Both the position numbers and the translations under genes were made by a program. The notes under the pieces are model-generated. The model searched no databases, was not told the DNA's origin, and saw only the letters and a list, made by a program, of their open reading frames with translations. DNA of 64,000 bases from Pseudomaricurvus sp050633365 (GTDB lineage Bacteria > Pseudomonadota > Gammaproteobacteria > Pseudomonadales > Cellvibrionaceae): assembly GCA_050633365.1 (NCBI GenBank), contig JBOEGJ010000042.1:31463-95462 (forward strand), written 5' to 3'. Position 1 is the first letter of the stretch. Each line of letters starts with the position of its first letter. Of this stretch, positions 37,371 through 46,509 are shown one piece after another.

Positions 37371-39746
37371 ATGCAAATCCCCGGCTATCGAATCATTCGT
37401 AAGATCAATCAAGGCGGTATGTCGACCGTCTACCTGGCTATTCAGCTGAGCGTTGGCCGTGAAGTGGCGCTCAAGGTGATGTCGCCAGCGCTCAATGCCG
37501 ACCCAGTGTTCAGCGAGCGCTTTCAACGAGAAGCCAACATCGTTGGGCAGCTATCGCACCCACACATTGTTTCCATTTACGATATTGGGCGCTTTAAAAA
37601 CCTCAATTACATCGCCATGGATTATCTCGCCGGCGGCTCTGTTCACGATAAAATGAGCACAGGTCTGAGCGCCAACGAGGCCTTAAGAATTACCGAGGAA
37701 ATTGCCAACTCCTTGGATCACGCACACGACAAGGGTTACATCCACCGAGACATCAAACCTGAGAATATCCTGTTCCGTGACGACGACGCCTCAGTACTGT
37801 CTGACTTTGGTGTCGCCAAGACACTCAGCAGCGCCTCGAACATGACCAACGCAGGCACCGTAGTAGGTACGCCCCACTACATGAGCCCGGAACAAGCTCG
37901 GGGAAAGCCTATTGATGGTCGCTCGGATCTCTATAGCCTCGGTGTTGTTTTCTTTGAAATGCTCACCGGCAGCGTGCCCTACCGAGCGGACGAAGCGGTC
38001 GCCATCGCCATCAAACATTTGACCGCACCGATTCCCAAACTGCCACCACAATTTTCACTGTTTCAACCCTTGTTGAACAAGCTTCTCGCCAAAGAGCCCA
38101 ATGATCGTTTTCAACGCGGTCGCGAAGTCGTTGAAGCGATTCAGAAGCTTCAAGGCATTGCGAGAAGTGGCAACAGCCCGCGCTACTTGACCGAAACAGA
38201 ACCGACTGCCATTCAAATTATGTCGCTGTTTAAAGCTCTGGTACTGACGAGCTACGCGGCGGTTATGAGTCAACTGAGTATCGCCGGTGGATGGCTATTC
38301 AGCTGGAGATGGACCCCCAAACGGGGCATCTATCGCCACCCGAAAGTCACTGTCACAGAAATCAAGACCTCATCGGCCACCGCAGAAGATGAACGCGCCA
38401 CAGTGGTGTCGACCCGTGTTCAGAAAGCCGCTCACTATCAATCTGTTGAAAACCGAAAGATTGGCCACTTGTTTCGCGGGCTATCGTTGATGCTGCTACT
38501 GGGAATCATATGGGGCGCGTTGAGTATGACACTGAATCGCTATGACGTTCCTGGAGAAAGCCAACTCCCCCCCAAACTTTTGAACGCAAGCGCCATTACC
38601 GATCGCTGGATCAGCGACTTTCTGCTTGAAAAAGAAACCGTGCCCGCGATAGACAAGGTGCTAGAGGACCGTAACCTAGCGACGACTCAGGCCAAACTAG
38701 AGAATTCCGCAACCACGGCACTCACAGGTAGTACAGAAGAAGAAACCCAAACAGCAGCGCCGCAAGTTGTCGAGGTCAAACCCGAGCCTCCCGCCCCACC
38801 GCGCTTTAAACTCAGCGTCAACGCAGCGCCCATTGACGCTAAAGTTCAGATACTGAATATCAAAGAAGCCTATTACACCGGTATCCCATTACTTCCTGGC
38901 CGCTACCACATTAAAGTCGCCAGCAAAGGTTACGATCAACACACGCAATGGATCGAAATTGAAGACAAAAGCTTCAAGCTCGAGGTCTCACTGCGAAAAA
39001 CGCCTGTACCCGGTGCGCTCTTTGCCAACACCCTGAGCAATGGCGCCAAGGGCCCCTCCATGGTTATTGTGCCCGCAGGCAGTTTCGACATGGGCAATGC
39101 CGGTGAAGCCACCACCTCACCGACACGAAAAGTAAGATTCAAACATCCCTTCGCGGTTAGCCAGTATGAAATTACCTTTGCCGACTACGAGCAATTTACT
39201 CGAACCACAAACCGCAAAGTACCAAGCGATAATCGTTGGGGTAAAGGAAGTCGACCGGTAATCAACGTCGACTGGCAAGACGCCAAAGACTACGTAGCAT
39301 GGCTTCGCAAAACCACAGGCAGTAAATATCGACTGCCCACCGAAGCAGAGTGGGAATACATCGCGCGCGCCAAAACAAAAGAAGATTATTGGTGGAGTGA
39401 GCAAGATAAAAAAGTGGCCAATTGCCGCCGAGGCTGTAGCAGCGCTTTCAGCAACTTATTTCGCACCAAAACAGCACCGGTTGGTAGCTATAACGCCAAC
39501 CGCTTTAACGTTTTCGACACCGGAGGTAATGTTGGGGAGTGGATTGAAGACTGCTATCAAGATCACTATTTGGGCGCTCCGCGCGATGGCAGCGCCGTCA
39601 CCAGCGACAACTGCTCAGCTCGAGTAGTGAGAGGCGGCTCAATCAAAGACAGCATCGAACAATTGAAAACTCACAGCAGAGACAAACGAGACAGCAGTAA
39701 AGGTTACACCGATGTAGGCTTTCGAGTGGTGGTGGATCTCTACTAA
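37371..39746 (+). CDS. Transmembrane Ser/Thr kinase with C-terminal formylglycine-generating-enzyme-like domain
   Basis: 791 residues. The Hanks-type kinase domain (about 5-265) has the glycine loop INQGGMST, Lys35 (VALKVM), HRDIKPEN with catalytic Asp127, DFG at 145-147 and the activation segment VVGTPHYMSPEQA. A transmembrane helix is at about 370-388. The outside part has a PEGA-like beta domain (about 483-545) and an FGE-sulfatase/SUMF1-type domain (about 560-791; PAGSFDMG, RLPTEAEWEY, GNVGEWIEDCYQD, RVVRGGS, VGFRVV). The latter is probably a sensor or scaffold and not a sulfatase activator, since no sulfatase gene is nearby. It forms an operon with the PP2C gene. Confidence 0.92.
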   Translation: MQIPGYRIIRKINQGGMSTVYLAIQLSVGREVALKVMSPALNADPVFSERFQREANIVGQLSHPHIVSIYDIGRFKNLNYIAMDYLAGGSVHDKMSTGLSANEALRITEEIANSLDHAHDKGYIHRDIKPENILFRDDDASVLSDFGVAKTLSSASNMTNAGTVVGTPHYMSPEQARGKPIDGRSDLYSLGVVFFEMLTGSVPYRADEAVAIAIKHLTAPIPKLPPQFSLFQPLLNKLLAKEPNDRFQRGREVVEAIQKLQGIARSGNSPRYLTETEPTAIQIMSLFKALVLTSYAAVMSQLSIAGGWLFSWRWTPKRGIYRHPKVTVTEIKTSSATAEDERATVVSTRVQKAAHYQSVENRKIGHLFRGLSLMLLLGIIWGALSMTLNRYDVPGESQLPPKLLNASAITDRWISDFLLEKETVPAIDKVLEDRNLATTQAKLENSATTALTGSTEEETQTAAPQVVEVKPEPPAPPRFKLSVNAAPIDAKVQILNIKEAYYTGIPLLPGRYHIKVASKGYDQHTQWIEIEDKSFKLEVSLRKTPVPGALFANTLSNGAKGPSMVIVPAGSFDMGNAGEATTSPTRKVRFKHPFAVSQYEITFADYEQFTRTTNRKVPSDNRWGKGSRPVINVDWQDAKDYVAWLRKTTGSKYRLPTEAEWEYIARAKTKEDYWWSEQDKKVANCRRGCSSAFSNLFRTKTAPVGSYNANRFNVFDTGGNVGEWIEDCYQDHYLGAPRDGSAVTSDNCSARVVRGGSIKDSIEQLKTHSRDKRDSSKGYTDVGFRVVVDLY

Positions 39747-39812
39747 CTGAGATCCGCTTGGTATTGCGGCCTGAAAAATCAGATAACACTCTTATCAGTA
39801 TCCCGAAACAGA

Positions 39813-40769
39813 TTACCGCTTGTTAACCTCAGCCTTAATCTTCGAGCCAGGCTTTGATTTGGACTTAGACTTGGATTTTTGCTTCGGTTTCGACTGAACC
39901 TTAGCGCCAGTAGACTCTTCAATCCACAGCATACTATCAATAAACGCTACAAACCGATTCAAATACTGCGGCGATAAATCTCGCATGAGTTTCAGAGATT
40001 TTATCGACAGCATTTCAGGATTCAACGGCCCTGGGTTTTCCGGGCCATGTTCGATCGCCACATCCACTAAGCGTGCAGCACTGCTTTGCAGCTGACGATG
40101 GCGCAGGTAACGATTCGCTCTCGTGAGAGCAGGCGCAACAGCTGTGGTGTCGGCTTCGCTTGAATCCCCCACCATCGTTTGTAGAATATTATTCTCTTGC
40201 TGCTGAAGAAACTCATCAAAGGCGGCGCCACGACTACTTTCGTCGTAGCGCGGTGTTTCCGGTTGAATCTCTGCGATCAAGTCCGTCAACGATTGAGCTG
40301 TTTTCCGCGGCAAAGAAGATGCCTCAGCCGTATTGCTGCTTGAGGCAAGATTAGTAAGCTCAGCAAGTTCGACCAGCCTTTGCTCAGCCTTTGTCAAAAG
40401 ATACTCGGCGATGCCGGCAGTTTCCTCGCTCGCCCGCTGCAAAAGACGCTCGAGCTGCTCACACTGAAACCAATGGCGCTCTCCAACACCATTGCTGAGC
40501 AACTGATCGAGCTCTTGCCGAAGCTTAACCACCCGATCGGCGGGATCGAGCGTAGTTACTATAGAATCAGCTGCTATAGAATCAGCTGCTATAGAATCAG
40601 CTGCTATCGAATCACTTGCAGTCGAATCACTTGAGGAAGACTCACAAACAGTCGAGTCCCCTACCGTTAAGCCTCTCGCGGCCGAATCCATTAAGGTAGA
40701 TTGACTCCCCTCAGACTCAGTCGAAATCAACGCCTTCGTCAACAATTCATCCGCTAACAACTCAGTCAT
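39813..40769 (-). CDS. DUF2894-type protein, last gene of a motor-like operon
   Basis: 318 residues from the ATG at 40769, which overlaps the upstream gene by 8 bases. The N-terminal part is a pentapeptide ADSIA-like repeat tract (encoded at 40561-40665). A helical middle follows, and the C-terminal domain has NRYLRHRQLQSSAARLVDVA, NPGPLNPEMLSIKSLKLMRD and LSPQYLNRFVAFIDSMLW, which I recognise as DUF2894. The tail is Lys/Ser-rich (KSKSKSKSKPGSK). It is a soluble cytoplasmic protein of unknown role. It occurs with the same three partners in other proteobacteria. Confidence 0.75.
   Translation of the reverse strand: MTELLADELLTKALISTESEGSQSTLMDSAARGLTVGDSTVCESSSSDSTASDSIAADSIAADSIAADSIVTTLDPADRVVKLRQELDQLLSNGVGERHWFQCEQLERLLQRASEETAGIAEYLLTKAEQRLVELAELTNLASSSNTAEASSLPRKTAQSLTDLIAEIQPETPRYDESSRGAAFDEFLQQQENNILQTMVGDSSEADTTAVAPALTRANRYLRHRQLQSSAARLVDVAIEHGPENPGPLNPEMLSIKSLKLMRDLSPQYLNRFVAFIDSMLWIEESTGAKVQSKPKQKSKSKSKSKPGSKIKAEVNKR
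40561..40635. repeat. 15-base tandem repeat coding for ADSIA
   Basis: Three identical 15-base units (40561-40575, 40576-40590, 40591-40605) are followed by at least two diverged units. The unit length is a multiple of three, so gain or loss would keep the reading frame of the DUF2894 gene. Confidence 0.95.
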
Positions 40770-41400
40770 CGTTGATCGTACCGCCAACTCGGGGGACAGG
40801 CGCGATTTCCACACGTCGATTTTGCGCGCGACTGTGGTGATCCGTGTTAGGCACTATCGGCTGCTGCGCGCCAAAAGCTGCGGCAAACACTCGAGTTTCG
40901 GGCAAGCCAAACTCGATCAAAGTTCGAGTCACCGTCAACGAGCGCTGAGCGGACAGCTCCCAGTTATCAGCAAATCGAGCATTGCCCGATTTAATAGGCA
41001 TATCATCGGTAAAGCCGCTCACCATAAGCACTTCTTGGTGCTCAGAAAGATAAAAGTTTAAAGGGATGACCAACCCCTGCAACAGATTGCGCCCCTCCTC
41101 TTGCAGTGCCGCCGAATTCGTCGCAAAGAGCACGCTGCCGCTAATGCCGATACGGCCATCATCCAAAGTGACCCGACCACTGGCCAACGGAGCCGCCAAA
41201 GCCTGCTCCAATAATTGCCTCCGCTGCTCTTCTTGTTCGCGTTTTGCCACTTCGGTTTCCAGTGTTTGTGCCAACTCAACCTGGAAGCCAAGAGTCCATA
41301 CCAACAGCAAAACAAAAATACCCATCAGACCCGACATCAAGTCGCCGAATATCGGCCAGATTGGAGGTTGTTCTTCGAGCCCACCCTCTAAGTCCGCCAT
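40762..41400 (-). CDS. MotB/ZorB-like OmpA-domain protein
   Basis: 212 residues. One N-terminal transmembrane helix (about 17-40) carries Asp20 in FGDLMSGLMGIFVLL. This aligns with the ion-binding Asp32 of E. coli MotB (ADFMTAMMAFF). A short coiled part follows, then a periplasmic OmpA-like peptidoglycan-binding domain (about 90-205) with NWELSAQRSLTVTR and RAQNRRVEI. It is predicted to be the anchored central subunit of an ion-driven stator, partner of the MotA-like protein encoded 3 bases upstream. Confidence 0.9.
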   Translation of the reverse strand: MADLEGGLEEQPPIWPIFGDLMSGLMGIFVLLLVWTLGFQVELAQTLETEVAKREQEEQRRQLLEQALAAPLASGRVTLDDGRIGISGSVLFATNSAALQEEGRNLLQGLVIPLNFYLSEHQEVLMVSGFTDDMPIKSGNARFADNWELSAQRSLTVTRTLIEFGLPETRVFAAAFGAQQPIVPNTDHHSRAQNRRVEIAPVPRVGGTINDD

Positions 41401-41403
41401 AAA

Positions 41404-43347
41404 CTAAGCCTCCTCAAGCACTTCACCGCGACGTGAAATAGAGCGCAGCTGATCCATCAATTGCTGATGAGAAAGCATGGTGTGATCAATTATTTCTCGC
41501 GCCTGAGCTACGTAATACTGCATTTGTTCATCGCTGCGATTGGCACTGGTCTGCAACGCCTCATCAATTTTGACAAGATTTTCGACCAGCTGCTGGTTGG
41601 CGTCACCATAATGATTGACGGCCACCGAAAAGGTCTCGCCCAACGTCATCATTTCCGCCGTATTGGCCATCATTTGTTCCGACAACTGTGTCAATCGAGT
41701 CGCTTCGACATCGGCGTTCTGAGTCAACTGTTCGGCGTTGGATTGCATAATCTGTTGCGACTCTGCCACCAGAACTTCCACCGCCTTCACCTGCATCTCA
41801 GCGCTGCTCTGCCATCCCTCTCGAAGCCCCGACAAATCCGACAGAATAGACGTGCACTCGGTGAGCAATTGATTATCTCTCGCCACCGATTGAGACACCT
41901 CTTCTCGCATTTGGGAAATAACTTGTGCTGCGGCTTGCGGTGCTTGAGCGGCAGAATCGATCAGTGTTTTCATCGGCGTTTCGAACGATTGAGAGAGCTT
42001 TTGCAATTGATCCGACATCGACGTTTGAATTAATTCAAGACGCTGCTGTGCGAGCTCACCACGTGCGGACTCTTCGTCACGCAAGCTCGAAAACTGACTG
42101 ATCAAGGTTTCGGCCACCGACTCCAACCGCGTATTTTGCTGAGCCAGCCACTGAGCTTCAGCTTTTTCCCGGGTTTCGATCATGACTTGGGATTGTTCCA
42201 GCAACTGCATCAGTTTTTGTATGGATGCGGTATTGGCGTCATTAGAATTGTTAATCAGCTCCGAAGACGCGAGATCCAGTTGGGTGGCGATTTTACTGGC
42301 GACACGTTCATTACTTTGCTGCTGCGCCTCCAGACCTGATTGCCAATGTTCCGCCAATGCGTCGCTCTGCGTTTGCAATGTGTCGCCAATTTTTTCGATC
42401 TGCTCTGCCACTGATTGAGTCAGAACTTTCTGAGTCGATTGCGTTTGTTGCGCGACCTGATCGGTTAAGGCGACCAGCGCTGGCTCAACAATTTCCGTCG
42501 ATCTGCGCACATTGGCCGAGAGATTTTCACTCAACGCTTGAGACACAGATTCAGTCAATCCAGAAAAGTGACGATCCACACTGTCATTGAAGCTCTTTTG
42601 GTTTTCGAGAAGACGCTCGCCCAGATCCTGACAAAAAGCCTCAAGATTTTCTGACAATTGCATCAACCGCTGTGATACATCCGGCATTAACTTAGATTGA
42701 GTCTGCAAAATATCAAAGGTTCTCTCGCGTTTTTGAAGCAGAGAAAACTCACAAAAAACCTGATTAATCTTTCGATCTAAATATCGAGATGCAGCCAGGC
42801 GATCTCGTCGGCTAAGCGTTGACATGAGCCCGAGAGCTGCCGATGCCGCTACCCCAGCCACCGAAGTCCCAAATGCCAAGCCCAATCCACCGATGGGCTC
42901 TGCCAGTCCCGCGCGAACCGCTTCCAGCTCAGTACTGCCCTTAAGAGCCGTTACGGCCCCTTGCAACATATCCACCATACCAATAAAAGTGCCCAGCAAC
43001 CCCAGCATAACAAGTAGGCCAATCAAGTAAGGCGTCAGAACTGGGACTGGCAAGCCCACATGCTCACCTTTGACTCTCAATCGAGTCGACTCTCTTACCC
43101 CCACATCAACTCGTGACAGCCAAGACTCAAGATCATTGACGGGCTCTTTTACCTCGTCAAGCGCGCTCGTTAACGATTGCGTCGCGTACTGGTAGCGCCA
43201 CAACTCAAAGCATCCCACTAAGAACCCCACGGCAATACTCAGGGTGACGCCTAACGCCAAGGTATTTTGATAAACAAAGCCAGTTGCCGTCCATGCGATT
43301 ACTGCCGCACCGGCACACAGTGCAAGCAAAGAAAAGATGCGTGTCAT
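41404..43347 (-). CDS. MotA/TolQ-like membrane protein with long coiled-coil tail (DUF802 type)
   Basis: 647 residues. Four transmembrane helices are expected (about 4-24, 30-50, 103-128, 153-176). The last two carry the MotA/TolQ/ExbB pattern PYLIGLLVMLGLLGTFIGM and GLGLAFGTSVAGVAASAALG. Residues from about 180 to the end form an almost unbroken Gln/Ser/Glu-rich amphipathic coiled coil of some 465 residues. As one straight helix this would span about 70 nm into the cytoplasm. This matches the long-tailed ZorA architecture. The start ATG overlaps the stop of the DUF3348 gene by 4 bases. Confidence 0.85.
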   Translation of the reverse strand: MTRIFSLLALCAGAAVIAWTATGFVYQNTLALGVTLSIAVGFLVGCFELWRYQYATQSLTSALDEVKEPVNDLESWLSRVDVGVRESTRLRVKGEHVGLPVPVLTPYLIGLLVMLGLLGTFIGMVDMLQGAVTALKGSTELEAVRAGLAEPIGGLGLAFGTSVAGVAASAALGLMSTLSRRDRLAASRYLDRKINQVFCEFSLLQKRERTFDILQTQSKLMPDVSQRLMQLSENLEAFCQDLGERLLENQKSFNDSVDRHFSGLTESVSQALSENLSANVRRSTEIVEPALVALTDQVAQQTQSTQKVLTQSVAEQIEKIGDTLQTQSDALAEHWQSGLEAQQQSNERVASKIATQLDLASSELINNSNDANTASIQKLMQLLEQSQVMIETREKAEAQWLAQQNTRLESVAETLISQFSSLRDEESARGELAQQRLELIQTSMSDQLQKLSQSFETPMKTLIDSAAQAPQAAAQVISQMREEVSQSVARDNQLLTECTSILSDLSGLREGWQSSAEMQVKAVEVLVAESQQIMQSNAEQLTQNADVEATRLTQLSEQMMANTAEMMTLGETFSVAVNHYGDANQQLVENLVKIDEALQTSANRSDEQMQYYVAQAREIIDHTMLSHQQLMDQLRSISRRGEVLEEA

Positions 43348-44132
43348 TGTTGATTTAATTCCTCGTATTCGCAGGCTTCGATAAGCCCCAGTAATGGCTG
43401 CAAGCGCAGATCCAGCTCAGCCAATAATAAATTTTGCATCTCGCGATAAAATCGAGACAACCAACCTGCTGGAGCCAACCATTGCTCCAAGCTCTCGGCG
43501 GTTAACTCATCACCCGCCTCTTCAATCGCCGCGGCTCTCAGTGCCTCAAATCGCCTATTGAGAAGTGAAGACACCTGAGCGAGCTGCTTGCGACAATAAC
43601 CTTGTAGCGTATCGAATAAGGCGCTATCGAGTATGACTACTCGCTCTAATTTTGGACTCGCGGCACTGATCTGTGTTTTTGCTGCCGCAAGAAAGCCCGT
43701 AATTTGATGCTCCATCTCACTTTGATGAAGTGCATAAAATCGCTGATAAGGCTTAAAACCATCGTCCGCAAATATCTCGTCCGTGCAATCGGGTAAAATG
43801 AACGAGGTTAGAGATGAGTCATCATCATTAGCTGCCCCTCTCCGTGAAAAGCTGCCAACAATAAAAGCCACCATAGCCGAGCGCAATTCGAGAAATTCCG
43901 CCTTTAGCTTCTCTCCTTGTTTTTGCGCTGGCGGTACCTGGCCACTGGACGCAGCCTTCGAGAGCTGACGCAGCGTATCGGCCAGACTGATAGAATCAGA
44001 AAGATCAATAAGGCGACCTAACCTAGCACCAAATTGGTTTTCAGCTGGCTGATTTTTTAACACCCCAAAGTCACCCAATTGGCGCAGTAATCTCGAACTT
44101 TTCGGGGAATTGTGACCGGTGGGTTTACTCAT
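43344..44132 (-). CDS. DUF3348-type protein, first gene of the motor-like operon
   Basis: 262-residue soluble helical protein. The segment FGARLGRLIDLSDSISLADTLRQL near residue 35 and the body FKPYQRFYALHQSEMEHQI are what I recall of DUF3348. No enzyme motif is seen. As first gene of a coupled four-gene unit it is a likely accessory or regulator of the membrane motor. The 260-base gap upstream shows no gene and should contain the promoter. Confidence 0.72.
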   Translation of the reverse strand: MSKPTGHNSPKSSRLLRQLGDFGVLKNQPAENQFGARLGRLIDLSDSISLADTLRQLSKAASSGQVPPAQKQGEKLKAEFLELRSAMVAFIVGSFSRRGAANDDDSSLTSFILPDCTDEIFADDGFKPYQRFYALHQSEMEHQITGFLAAAKTQISAASPKLERVVILDSALFDTLQGYCRKQLAQVSSLLNRRFEALRAAAIEEAGDELTAESLEQWLAPAGWLSRFYREMQNLLLAELDLRLQPLLGLIEACEYEELNQQ

Positions 44133-44345
44133 GGTTTAAGACTATGGCCACAACGATACGGGCTAAAAGAAACGGCCGGTTATTATCCTCAATTCGAGTG
44201 GGGATACAAGGTTGATTAATAGCCAGAAGTGAGGTTAACAATTGTATTTCGGAGGGTTCGAAAACAGGCAAGAGAACCGTTCAACGAGATAAGGTGTGTA
44301 GTTTCAAGGAGTTACAGAAGACCCAGAGATAGCTTCGCTTAGCCA

Positions 44346-44372
44346 GAAGAAAAGGGGCGAGTTTGCCGCCCC
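44346..44372 (-). terminator. Rho-independent terminator of the MDR dehydrogenase gene
   Basis: On the minus strand GGGGCG (44372-44367) pairs with CGCCCC (44359-44354) around a 7-base loop, followed by TTTTCTT. It lies about 20 bases after the stop of the dehydrogenase gene. Confidence 0.8.
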
Positions 44373-44392
44373 GTTCGCCGATAGTAAAAGGC

Positions 44393-45379
44393 TTAAATTG
44401 AGACCACTACCTTGCCTAAGGCTTTACCACTAGAGAGCAGATCATGGGCCTCTCCTATCTCTTCTAATCCAAAGCTGTGCTCATCGACGATCGGAGTCAA
44501 ATCACCCAGTTCCGCGATTTCAGCCAATTTAGCCAATATCTGACCGTGCTGGTCGCGGTGATGGTCATGCAGCATGGGTATCAACATAAAGACCACGTGG
44601 AGAGACAAGCCTTTAAAGTGGGCCGCGGTTAGATCCAACTCGACCATCGACACAGTCGTCACCACCTGAGCATTTAGAGCCGCGGCCTCGAAGGAGTTCA
44701 ACATATTCACCCCACCAACGGAATCAAACACAAGATCAAAACCTTTCCCTTCGGTATGCTTCTCCACATAGCTTTCGACGCTTTCTTGCCTGTAGTCGAT
44801 TGGTGTCGCTCCGAGCTTATCAATCAATGCCAACGACCTGTCACCAGAACCCGTTGAATACACTTCTGCGCCAAAGTGCTTCGCCAACTGCAGAGCGACA
44901 TGACCTACACCGCCAGAACCACCGTGTACCAGCACCTGCTGCCCCTTTTTGATATTGGCTCGAATCAGGCCCTCATAGGCGGTAATCCCCACCAGCGGTA
45001 AAGCTGCGGCCTCTCGCATCGACAAGTTCTTGGGTTTGAGCGCGACCAGTTTTGCGTCAGCCAGCATGTATTGCGCTAAAGAGCCCTGTAAATCAGCGAG
45101 TCCGCCTGCACAGCCATAGACTTCGTCACCCACCTGGAAACTAGTAACGCCCTCGCCTACCGCTTCTACCGTACCGGCAAAGTCCATACCCAACACTGCC
45201 GGCAGATCTGGTGATAGAGGCAACTCTTTACCCAACTGGCGAATCATTGTATCGACGGTGTTGACGCTGGTAGCAGCCACCTTGATCAATAGATTGCCCG
45301 ACTTAACAACCGGCTTATCCAGCTCCGCCACCTCAAAAACATCACTTGTGCCAAAAGAGTTAACCACCATCGCTTTCAT
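44393..45379 (-). CDS. Zinc-independent MDR alcohol dehydrogenase/quinone reductase-like protein
   Basis: 328 residues from the ATG at 45379 (GGGAG ribosome site upstream); the open frame extends further but without support. Medium-chain dehydrogenase fold: GroES-like N-domain (PAVLGMDFAGTVEAVGEGVTSF) and Rossmann domain with HGGSGGVGHVALQLAKHFGA for NADPH. It lacks zinc-ligand clusters, as in quinone oxidoreductases. It is divergent from a LysR gene, which probably regulates it. Confidence 0.9.
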   Translation of the reverse strand: MKAMVVNSFGTSDVFEVAELDKPVVKSGNLLIKVAATSVNTVDTMIRQLGKELPLSPDLPAVLGMDFAGTVEAVGEGVTSFQVGDEVYGCAGGLADLQGSLAQYMLADAKLVALKPKNLSMREAAALPLVGITAYEGLIRANIKKGQQVLVHGGSGGVGHVALQLAKHFGAEVYSTGSGDRSLALIDKLGATPIDYRQESVESYVEKHTEGKGFDLVFDSVGGVNMLNSFEAAALNAQVVTTVSMVELDLTAAHFKGLSLHVVFMLIPMLHDHHRDQHGQILAKLAEIAELGDLTPIVDEHSFGLEEIGEAHDLLSSGKALGKVVVSI

Positions 45380-45479
45380 TTTCAGCTCCCTCGCGTTTAA
45401 AGTAGAGCTAGTATATAAACCTATAAAAATTTGATAATACTGAAACACAAACAATCAGCTTATAGATTTTATTGATAAT

Positions 45480-46370
45480 ATGAATATTGATCACGTCAGA
45501 CTATTTATCCGAATCGCCGCCCTTCACAACATTAGCTTGGCTGGTAAGGAGCTGGGGCTATCGCCAGCCGTATCCAGTGCACACATCAGCAAGCTCGAGC
45601 AAAGCCTAGGGGTACGGCTCATTCATCGAACCACTCGGCGAGTCTCACTGACAGAAGAAGGCGAGGCTTTCCTTCCCCACGCACAAGACTTATTGGAGAA
45701 TGTTGAGTCCGCTAGAGCCTCGGTAGGTGCCGGCAACGTCAACCCGCAGGGACGACTCAGAGTTGCCGCTTCAGCCTCATTTGGAAGAATGCATTTACTT
45801 CCGGCGTTACGTGACTTTCTAACTCGCTATCCCGACTTATCGGTGGATATTCATCTCAGCGACAGTGTCTTGGATATGGTTGAAGGCGGATTTGATATTG
45901 CTATACGCGATGCTGCTCTTCAGGACTCAACGCTGATTGCCCGTAAGTTAGCGCCAGTGAAAAGAATCGTCTGTGCCTCACCCGACTATCTGGCAAAGCA
46001 CGGAGAGCCAAAATCGCCAGACGATCTATGCTCGCACAGCTGCGTTAGCCTAATGGGTCTAGAGACCTGGGAGTTCAATGGCCCTCAGGGCGTGCAAGTC
46101 GTTAAAACCAACAATCGGCTGAGAACAGACAACGGTGAGGCCGCGAGAGATGCCGGGAGTAACGGTCTTGGCGTCACGCTCTGCTCGAACTGGTGCTGCT
46201 ATGAACAGCTTAAGCGTGGTGAGCTGGTGGAAATACTAAAAGACTTCCCGTTAACGTCAAAAACGAATATCTGGGCCGTCTATCCAAGCTCGAGGCTTCT
46301 AGCACCGAAAGTCCGGGTCTTTATTGATCATCTCTCCGAATACTTTGGTGATTCTCCTTATTGGGAATAA
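45480..46370 (+). CDS. LysR-family transcriptional regulator
   Basis: 296 residues. N-terminal winged helix-turn-helix (about 1-60; LAGKELGLSPAVSSAHISKLEQSLGVRLIHRTTRRVSLTEEG) and C-terminal substrate-binding domain. The 100-base region shared with the divergent MDR gene is AT-rich and contains the likely operator. This is the usual LysR regulator-target pair, suggesting response to a quinone, aldehyde or enone substrate. The inducer is unknown. Confidence 0.93.
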   Translation: MNIDHVRLFIRIAALHNISLAGKELGLSPAVSSAHISKLEQSLGVRLIHRTTRRVSLTEEGEAFLPHAQDLLENVESARASVGAGNVNPQGRLRVAASASFGRMHLLPALRDFLTRYPDLSVDIHLSDSVLDMVEGGFDIAIRDAALQDSTLIARKLAPVKRIVCASPDYLAKHGEPKSPDDLCSHSCVSLMGLETWEFNGPQGVQVVKTNNRLRTDNGEAARDAGSNGLGVTLCSNWCCYEQLKRGELVEILKDFPLTSKTNIWAVYPSSRLLAPKVRVFIDHLSEYFGDSPYWE

Positions 46371-46509
46371 TCACGACTACAACATATCGATTATCAACAA
46401 AACCTAAAAAGTAATTAGCCTCTGCGCCCTATTATCAAGTCTGACCGTCAGGTCTAGGATAAGCACCTCAAATTAGTACTCCCACTAATAATTACTGAGG
46501 ACTTAGGTC

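Noticed and set aside
35071..39746. Type VI secretion regulatory cluster (PpkA/PppA/Fha)
   Set aside because: Kinase, phosphatase and FHA protein are present, but no tss structural gene exists in the window, so the T6SS link is not supported.
39813..44132. Complete Zorya anti-phage system
   Set aside because: ZorA/ZorB-like architecture is present, but no ZorC, ZorD helicase/nuclease or ZorE nuclease is encoded nearby, and the partner genes are DUF3348 and DUF2894.
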